Assembly (NCBI GenBank): GCA_016882555.1
Contig: VGPQ01000025.1
Location: forward strand, 1-10,200
From: Cyanobacteria bacterium M_surface_7_m2_040
GTDB taxonomy: Bacteria; Cyanobacteriota; Cyanobacteriia; PCC-6307; Cyanobiaceae
Direction: 5' to 3'
DNA: 10,200 bases
How positions within the stretch are numbered: the first letter of the stretch is position 1; the number at the start of each line of letters is the position of its first letter. The translations under genes and the position numbers were made by a program. The notes beneath the pieces are model-generated. The model did not search any database, was not told the DNA's origin, and worked only from the letters and a program-made list of their open reading frames with translations. Below are positions 1 to 4,507 of this stretch, piece by piece.

Positions 1-9
1 GGCATTTGC

Positions 10-1332
10 ATGTTGCGCCAATCGATTCGAACGGCCATTGCTACCGCCGCCACCGTCGCGGCCCTGAATGGGCCTGCCCTGCTGCAACCGGCACTGGCGC
101 AACAGCCGATCTATCTGGCGCCCTTCTACGCCAACACCGACAAGCTCAATCCCAACGGCAAACCGCTGGGCACGGTGCTGGCCTCAGAACCGGCTGACAG
201 CACCATTGCCGGCAGCAAGGCCTGGCGGATCGCCTACGTGTCGTCGGACACCGTGGGTCGGCGCACCGTTGTGACCGGCCTGATCGCCGTGCCCGATGGT
301 CCGGCCCCCGCGGGCGGACGGCCACTGGTGGCCTGGGCCCATGGCACCACCGGCACCGCGCGGCGCTGCGGCCCGTCGCAACTGCCCCTGCCGGCCCAGC
401 CCCTGAACCAGTACCTGCTGAGCAGCGGCACCAGCTACAGCGACTTTGGCCTGCCGGCGATGGAAACCTTCCTGAAGCGGGGCTACGTGATCGTCGCCAC
501 CGACTACCAGGGCCTGGGGGGCCCTGGCGATCACCAATACGCCCAACCGACCACCAACGGGCGCGATGTGATCAATTCGCTGCGGGCGGCCCGCGTCTTC
601 AAACCGGCCGCCGCCGGTGAGCGCGCCGTCGTCTACGGCTGGAGCCAGGGGGGCGGGGCCACCATCGGCGCTGCCGGCCTGGGCGACTACGTCAAGGCAG
701 CCGACGGCGCAGCTCCGCTCAACATCCTGGGTTTTGTGGCCATGGCCCCCGAAGATGCCGGCATTGAACTGCCCCCGGGGATCGACACCGAGCAAAAAGC
801 CGTTCAGGCGCTGCAGGCGCTGAAGACCCAGATGGGCGGCAACGTGTTCAACTTCACCCACCTGACCCAGCTGTACTGGGGGCTAGCCGCAGCCCAGCCC
901 GGCCTGAACCTCAGCGACCTGTTTACCCCTGATGCTGTCGCCAACATCAACGGCATCATGGGGCGCAAGTGCATGCATGAGCTGAGCGCCTCGTTCAGCT
1001 ACAGCTATGGCAGCACCTACCAAACGATGCTGAAGGCCACCCCCAGCAATGCGCTGGCCTGGATCAATGCGGTCAAGAAACTCTCACCCGCACTCAAGCC
1101 GATGGCCCCGGTGGTCATCTACTGGGGCAACAACGACACCGTGGTGCCGCCGGTGATGCACAAGCTCTACTTCGAGGCGGCTTGCAAGCAGGGTGCAGTG
1201 ATCAGCCGCAACGAGCTGCCCGGCAACAACACCCACTTCAGCACCCCGGCCGCAGCCGAGCCCTACTACGTGCAGTGGATTGCTGACCGCTTTGCCGGCA
1301 AGCCGTTGATGAACGGCTGTCCCAACACCTGA
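10..1332 (+). CDS. secreted alpha/beta hydrolase, LIP (secretory lipase) type
   Basis: A 440-residue protein that probably hydrolyses ester bonds (lipase or esterase) outside the cytoplasm. Residues 1-30 form a signal peptide: basic start, hydrophobic alanine-rich core, and a likely signal peptidase I site after ALA or ALAQ. The mature part shows the alpha/beta-hydrolase signatures of the secretory lipase family: an oxyanion-type motif WAHGTTG near residue 110, the nucleophile elbow GWSQGGG with Ser212, a late Asp376 in NNDTVVPP, and His409 in NNTHFSTP. These three form a complete catalytic triad in the correct order. The length suits the family. The ATG at 10 is preceded by only nine bases in the window, with no stop in frame, so a start further upstream cannot be excluded, although the signal peptide fits this one. 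The DUF2721 gene follows after 8 bp and is probably co-transcribed. The substrate cannot be read from sequence; family is fairly sure, true lipase activity is not. Confidence 0.85.
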   Translation: MLRQSIRTAIATAATVAALNGPALLQPALAQQPIYLAPFYANTDKLNPNGKPLGTVLASEPADSTIAGSKAWRIAYVSSDTVGRRTVVTGLIAVPDGPAPAGGRPLVAWAHGTTGTARRCGPSQLPLPAQPLNQYLLSSGTSYSDFGLPAMETFLKRGYVIVATDYQGLGGPGDHQYAQPTTNGRDVINSLRAARVFKPAAAGERAVVYGWSQGGGATIGAAGLGDYVKAADGAAPLNILGFVAMAPEDAGIELPPGIDTEQKAVQALQALKTQMGGNVFNFTHLTQLYWGLAAAQPGLNLSDLFTPDAVANINGIMGRKCMHELSASFSYSYGSTYQTMLKATPSNALAWINAVKKLSPALKPMAPVVIYWGNNDTVVPPVMHKLYFEAACKQGAVISRNELPGNNTHFSTPAAAEPYYVQWIADRFAGKPLMNGCPNT

Positions 1333-1340
1333 GCAGCGCC

Positions 1341-1841
1341 ATGGGTGCGGTGAGCGCCGACATCGCCAAGGTCTCCCAGACCCTGCAGGTGTCGGCCGCG
1401 CCGGTGTTCATGCTGGCGGCGATCACCTCACTGTTGCTGGTGCTCAGCAACCGGCTGCATTACATCGGCGAGCGACTCAAGCTGATGGAGCAGGAATTGG
1501 CCCTGCTGCTGGAGCAGAACAGCGACGCTTTCCAGGAGCAGTCGCAGCACAACCTGGTAATCGACAAGTTTTGCAGCGTGCGCAAGCTGTTGCACAAGCG
1601 CATCACCCTGACCCGCAACGCCATGGCCTTCGCGGCACTAAGCGGGCTGTTGATCTCCTTGGATGTAGGCGTACTGTTTTATGGCGCCCTTAGCGGGAGT
1701 CACGTCAGCTTTTTTGTGGCTGCCACCTTCATGGCAGCCATGGTCTGTTTTCAGGTGTCGCTGCTGTATTTCTTGCGCGAGCTGCTCGGGAGGCACTGCA
1801 TCGCCGAGCTCGGGCCGCTGCTGAAGTACAACGAGCTCTAG
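1341..1841 (+). CDS. DUF2721 family membrane protein
   Basis: A 166-residue inner-membrane protein of unknown function that matches the DUF2721 pattern. The first hydrophobic segment (about residues 17-36) is directly followed by SNRLHYIGERLKLME, the characteristic family stretch. A charged, probably coiled-coil cytoplasmic region (about 41-90) follows, then two more membrane segments (about 94-117 and 122-145) and a short polar tail. The size and three-segment layout are normal for the family. The ATG at 1341 lies 8 bp after the lipase-like gene, with only a weak GAG-type ribosome site, which suggests translation coupled to the upstream gene. The stop lies 10 bp from the end of a convergent gene. 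No biochemical role is established for the family, and none is suggested here beyond a membrane location. Confidence 0.8.
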   Translation: MGAVSADIAKVSQTLQVSAAPVFMLAAITSLLLVLSNRLHYIGERLKLMEQELALLLEQNSDAFQEQSQHNLVIDKFCSVRKLLHKRITLTRNAMAFAALSGLLISLDVGVLFYGALSGSHVSFFVAATFMAAMVCFQVSLLYFLRELLGRHCIAELGPLLKYNEL

Positions 1842-1845
1842 CTCG
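1832..1845. terminator. weak hairpin between convergent genes
   Basis: A perfect 5-bp inverted repeat, CGAGC-TCTA-GCTCG, spans the stop codon of the DUF2721 gene and lies 6 bp from the end of the convergent small gene. It is the only hairpin in this 10-bp convergent gap, so it could act as a minimal bidirectional terminator. There is no T tract on either side and the stem is short, so this may be chance. Confidence 0.2.
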
Positions 1846-1851
1846 AGCGCA

Positions 1852-2121
1852 TCAGCTTCCTTGCATGGCCTGCTTGGTACAGGTCTGTTTGGCTAGGTCA
1901 ATGTTGTGGGTCTGATCCATCGTTGTCACCACGCAATTGCAGGTTTTCTGCACCATGCCATCGGGTGGGGTTTTGCCGGCTTTCTGATAATCAGCGTTCA
2001 TGGCCGCTGAACATTTGCTGAAGATGATCTGATCCATCATGCTCTGGGCCTGCGCACCAGAGCCCAGGCTGGCCAGCAGTGCAGCGGCAGCGGCCAAAGG
2101 GAGCGCAAGTGCAAGTCGCAT
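1852..2121 (-). CDS. small secreted four-cysteine protein, unknown function
   Basis: An 89-residue protein of a family I do not recognise. Residues 1-26 are a textbook signal peptide (MR, then a long Leu/Ala core, then a GAQA cleavage site before QS), so the mature product is about 63 residues and lies outside the cytoplasm. The mature part has four cysteines: one in SKCSA, a CNC pair, and one in QTCTK. These could form two disulfides or hold a metal. The segment around DYQKAGKTPPDG is polar. The gene is read from ATG 2121 without a clear Shine-Dalgarno site. Its first 131 bp overlap, in another frame on the same strand, the long tail of the DUF6880 reading frame, which is probably frameshifted. 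It may be the last gene of the antitoxin-toxin-DUF6880 block. The signal peptide and cysteines argue that it is real despite its size. Confidence 0.65.
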   Translation of the reverse strand: MRLALALPLAAAAALLASLGSGAQAQSMMDQIIFSKCSAAMNADYQKAGKTPPDGMVQKTCNCVVTTMDQTHNIDLAKQTCTKQAMQGS

Positions 2122-3496
2122 CGGTCGACGTGATCACAGTGCTGCCTGGTCTAGCCCAACGTTCGACGAGCTGCCAGAAGCTCCAGCTGCGGCCATGGGT
2201 GTCCCGCAACCGGCCCAGGTAGCTGGGGTGGCTCTCGATGCCTTGCCAGTCATCGATCTCGGCCGCCAACCGCTCACAGCTCTGCAGATGGGCGGCGGCG
2301 TGGCGGTAGCGGCTCGAGCGGCCGTTGAGCAGGGCGAACCCCACCATCGCCCGCAGCAGCACCGTGGCCGCCAGGGGGTGGCCGGCCCCCAGGCGCTCGG
2401 CTGCCGGGGCCAACACCTCAAACGCGTCGCCGTGCCAACACTCGCGCTGCTCGAGCACCAGCCGCGCCGCCCGCGGCAGCGCCGGCCACCGCACCAGAAA
2501 CGCCAGCGCAGACAGCCGCTTCGTGTGCTTGGCTGCAATCTGCAGGGCCTGCTCCTCGGCTTCGGCGTCGCTGAAGTCGTCGAGCCGCTGCAGGTAGGCC
2601 CGCAGATGGGGGATCGACAGGCAGCGGCCAAACAGGTCCCAGCGCTGCTGCTGGGCGTCGTCTCGGCGCCCTAACGCCTCGAGCACGGCGATGCGGGCCT
2701 CGCCCCAGTCGAGCGCCTGCCAATCGCCCACATTGGCGGCTGCGCCATCGAGCAGGGCCAGGGCCTGCTCGGCCAGGCCGGCCTCAAGCAGCAGCGGCAC
2801 CACCTCGGCCGCAACCAAGGGCTGGGCCAGCTGCCTGGGGGTGAAGCGGGCCAGGTAGGCGTCGACGTCACCGCGCAGCTCGGCGATCTGCAGCAGCACC
2901 AGGGTGGCGTCGGGTCCGCCGTTGTCCTCATAGAAGCGCTGCAACGCAACGAGCCCCGGCTCACCCAGGGCTGGCGCCACCGCCGGGATCAGGTCGTCGA
3001 ACTGGCCGTAGCCGTTGGCGGCGATCAGCTCGATCACCGGCTCCACCAGGGCCTCGGGCTTGAGCCCTGCCGCTGCAGCCAGCGGCGCCAGGTTGTCCAG
3101 AGCGTCGGCAAACGCCCCGGCCAGGGCGCCGGTGCCATCGGAGCTGCGCTCCAGCACGCCATCGGCCAGCTCCAGGTAGCGCAGCAGCAGTTGCCAGGCC
3201 TGGGCCGGATCGGCGGCCGCAATCGGGCCGCTGATCGCCTGGCGCTGGGCCTGCAGATCGGCCAGCAGCGCCTTGCGCTTGCGCGCATCCACAAAGGTGG
3301 TGGAGCGGGCGATGGCCGCCAGGCGCTTGCGCACCTCCTGAGCGGCCACGGCGGCGCCATCGGCAGCCGCCAGGGCCAACCGCAACCGCCGCTGGATCAC
3401 GGCATTGCCGCTGCTGACCTCAATCAGCAGCTCCGCCAACGCCGCGGCGCCGAGCTGTTCGAGATTGGCGGCGTTGAGGGTGCGTGTGCTGGCCAT
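1991..3496 (-). CDS. DUF6880 family protein with probable 3' frameshift
   Basis: The reading frame encodes 501 residues and resembles the DUF6880 family of uncharacterised bacterial proteins. The N-terminus (LNAANLEQLGAAALAELL) and the final conserved part (YLGRLRDTHGRSWSFWQLVE, ending at Glu445) fit that family. The body is almost entirely alpha-helical and rich in Ala and Leu, like a helical-repeat (TPR/HEAT-like) scaffold; no catalytic motif is visible. The last 55 or so residues after LVE look unlike the rest: Cys-rich, low in helix, and overlapping the small secreted gene by 131 bp. Removing one base after the LVE codons (near 2161) would give the ending VGLDQAAL and a TGA at 2134-2136, leaving a normal 12-bp gap. 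I infer a one-base insertion, either natural or a sequencing error. The start ATG 3496 is 9 bp after the PIN gene, so the two are probably in one operon. Function unknown. Confidence 0.75.
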   Translation of the reverse strand: MASTRTLNAANLEQLGAAALAELLIEVSSGNAVIQRRLRLALAAADGAAVAAQEVRKRLAAIARSTTFVDARKRKALLADLQAQRQAISGPIAAADPAQAWQLLLRYLELADGVLERSSDGTGALAGAFADALDNLAPLAAAAGLKPEALVEPVIELIAANGYGQFDDLIPAVAPALGEPGLVALQRFYEDNGGPDATLVLLQIAELRGDVDAYLARFTPRQLAQPLVAAEVVPLLLEAGLAEQALALLDGAAANVGDWQALDWGEARIAVLEALGRRDDAQQQRWDLFGRCLSIPHLRAYLQRLDDFSDAEAEEQALQIAAKHTKRLSALAFLVRWPALPRAARLVLEQRECWHGDAFEVLAPAAERLGAGHPLAATVLLRAMVGFALLNGRSSRYRHAAAHLQSCERLAAEIDDWQGIESHPSYLGRLRDTHGRSWSFWQLVERWARPGSTVITSTDATCTCAPFGRCRCTAGQPGLWCAGPEHDGSDHLQQMFSGHER

Positions 3497-3505
3497 TGCC
3501 AGCGA

Positions 3506-3907
3506 TCATCGCGAAGGTCTGAGCCGCTCCCAGCACTGCCGCGGGTTCAGCACTGGCAAGGGCGGGTTGCAGCAGGCCAGGACGCCTTGATCGCCTGTCA
3601 CAAACAAATCAGCTTCGGCCAGGACCGCACTGGCCAGCACCCACTCATCATCCCCATCCACCAACCCCAACTCAAGCGTGTGCTGGGGCCAGGGAGCCAC
3701 GGGCCTGTCGCGCAACAACGTCTCGATGGCCTCGATCTGCGGCAAGGGCAGACGACCTTTGCGGCTGAGCACATCGCGCAACTCAGCCAACACCACTTCG
3801 CTGGTCGCCAGGGTGTGCTCGCTGAGCACCAGTCGGAGGAGGTCAGCGCAGAGGCCGCGGGCCAAAAAGGCACTCACCAACACGTTGGTGTCGAAGAAAA
3901 CACGCAC
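3506..3907 (-). CDS. PIN-domain toxin of a type II toxin-antitoxin pair
   Basis: A 133-residue PIN-domain protein, expected to be a metal-dependent ribonuclease that cleaves RNA when not held by its antitoxin. It resembles the group often annotated as putative toxin component, PIN family (COG1569-like). The acidic residues of the active site are all present: Asp6 in FFDTNVLVSAFL, Glu42 in SEVVLAEL, Asp86/87 in DGDDEW, and Asp106 in VTGDQGVL. The length is typical, and no defect is seen, so it is probably active. The start is GTG at 3907, 5 bp after the stop of the ribbon-helix-helix gene; such tight spacing is usual for antitoxin-toxin pairs and implies translational coupling. No alternative start gives the FFDTN motif its usual position near residue 5. 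DUF6880 begins 9 bp downstream. The RNA target cannot be told from sequence. Confidence 0.85.
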   Translation of the reverse strand: MRVFFDTNVLVSAFLARGLCADLLRLVLSEHTLATSEVVLAELRDVLSRKGRLPLPQIEAIETLLRDRPVAPWPQHTLELGLVDGDDEWVLASAVLAEADLFVTGDQGVLACCNPPLPVLNPRQCWERLRPSR

Positions 3908-3912
3908 ACCGC

Positions 3913-4134
3913 TCAGGAGATGGCCGCGAACACGTCGTCATCGGTCAACCAACCGGCCGCCTCGCCGAAGGGGAGCGCTTGTTGGCGCAGATGCTCAAAA
4001 CGCATCAACTGCAGCTGACGACGCAGCGCGTCACGCACAATCTCGCCGCGGGATCGCCCGGTCTGCTCGCAGGCGGCTTCCAGCTCCTGCTCGAGCCCCT
4101 CGTCGAGGCGGATGGTCAGCGAACGACTGTTCAT
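3913..4134 (-). CDS. ribbon-helix-helix (CopG-like) antitoxin
   Basis: A 73-residue DNA-binding antitoxin upstream of the PIN toxin. The N-terminal strand SRSLTIRLDEGLEQEL, the following helix, and the turn GRSRGEIVRDALRRQL form a standard ribbon-helix-helix fold (about residues 3-40) that dimerises and inserts the strand pair into the DNA major groove. The C-terminal part (about 45-73, ending LPFGEAAGWLTDDDVFAAIS) is acidic and probably wraps the toxin. I chose ATG 4134 because it puts the beta strand at the usual distance from the N-terminus and places the palindromic operator immediately upstream. An in-frame ATG at 4143 would add Met-Trp-Cys. Neither start has a Shine-Dalgarno site. The protein most likely represses its own promoter alone or with the toxin. 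Confidence 0.85.
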   Translation of the reverse strand: MNSRSLTIRLDEGLEQELEAACEQTGRSRGEIVRDALRRQLQLMRFEHLRQQALPFGEAAGWLTDDDVFAAIS

Positions 4135-4152
4135 GCACCACATTGTAGTGCA
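4134..4152 (-). promoter_or_regulatory. 19-bp palindrome, candidate antitoxin operator
   Basis: Read on the minus strand, TGCACTACAATGTGGTGCA is an inverted repeat centred on one A: eight of nine base pairs match (the only mismatch is T opposite G at position 6 from each end). It covers the -10-like hexamer and ends on the antitoxin start codon. Ribbon-helix-helix antitoxins typically bind such short palindromes at their own promoters, so I infer autoregulation. Binding itself is not shown. Confidence 0.6.
4142..4147 (-). promoter_or_regulatory. -10-like element of the toxin-antitoxin operon
   Basis: TACAAT on the minus strand matches five of six bases of the TATAAT consensus and lies inside the candidate operator. 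A transcript starting about seven bases downstream would begin at or next to ATG 4134, giving a leaderless antitoxin mRNA. No good -35 box is found 16-19 bp upstream, so recognition would have to be weak or assisted. Confidence 0.35.
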
Positions 4153-4219
4153 GGTGATCGCCTACGGCCGGCTGCGCCGTCAGGCCCTTGCGATGTTCAA
4201 CCTCGAGCCGAACCAATGA

Positions 4220-4423
4220 CGAGGCCAACGGTGGGGTTCGATCTGCCGGGCGAGCTCCGGTTCGATCGGCGACAAGCGGCTAGAAGGGGCCCACACGATC
4301 GAACGGCAGGCTCAACGTCACCCCTATGCCGTGCAGCTCCTGGCTGAGCTGCCGAATTGCTGGCAGGGCCGCTTCACCACCACGACCTACGACCAGGGCC
4401 ACGACGGTTGCACCGATGGATGA
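4220..4423 (+). pseudogene. possible transposase (IS30-like) remnant
   Basis: An open frame with no start codon near its beginning and a stop at 4421. It encodes a plausible protein fragment, TIERQAQRHPYAVQLLAELP followed by RFTTTTYDQGHDG. The order of a TLVER-like motif, a hydrophobic LP stretch and a T-T-YDQG motif resembles the DDE catalytic core of IS30-family transposases (TLVER ... LTYDQGKEM), where the Asp of YDQG would be the second catalytic acid. The same frame, upstream of a TGA at 4217, has another protein-like piece ending FNLEPNQ. No inverted terminal repeats or target duplications are visible. The similarity is from memory and short, so a chance resemblance is possible. Confidence 0.25.
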
Positions 4424-4463
4424 CAGCTCGAGCGGGTGCAACTCCTGCCTTGATCACAAGCTT

Positions 4464-4481
4464 CTCCTAGGTTGAAGGAGG
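4464..4481 (+). promoter_or_regulatory. hairpin containing a strong Shine-Dalgarno sequence
   Basis: AAGGAGG at 4475-4481 is a perfect match to the anti-Shine-Dalgarno sequence but lies 26 bases before the glucosidase ATG, well beyond the usual 5-9. CTCCT (4464-4468) can pair with AGGAG (4476-4480) across a 7-base loop, which would hide the site. No ATG, GTG or TTG in the glucosidase frame lies between it and 4508 (an in-frame TGA is at 4484). Its role is unclear. Confidence 0.3.
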
Positions 4482-4507
4482 CCTGATCTGCGCAGCGGCC
4501 ACCAACC

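Larger units (their letters stand above)
4153..4507. other. intergenic stretch without an intact gene
   Basis: These 355 bp separate the divergent antitoxin and glucosidase genes. Reading frames are short and broken. The only protein-like stretch is in the plus-strand frame ending at the TGA at 4421-4423, described as a separate entry. The last 45 bp contain a hairpin with a strong Shine-Dalgarno sequence. No clear sigma-70 promoter for the glucosidase is seen, and no RNA gene was recognised. Confidence 0.6.

Noticed and set aside
184-861. 225-codon minus-strand frame opposite the lipase-like gene
   Set aside because: Gly/His-rich shadow of a gene with a complete catalytic triad.
3191-4018. 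Long plus-strand frame of 275 codons
   Set aside because: It runs antisense to the DUF6880 start and most of the PIN gene, is Gln/Gly/His-rich without any domain, and arises from the GC-rich codon pattern of the true genes.
4031-4228. 65-codon minus-strand frame running through the antitoxin start
   Set aside because: Its first part looks protein-like (VRLEVEHRKGLTAQP), but it then overlaps the antitoxin out of frame and ends in Arg-rich shadow sequence; no family recognised.
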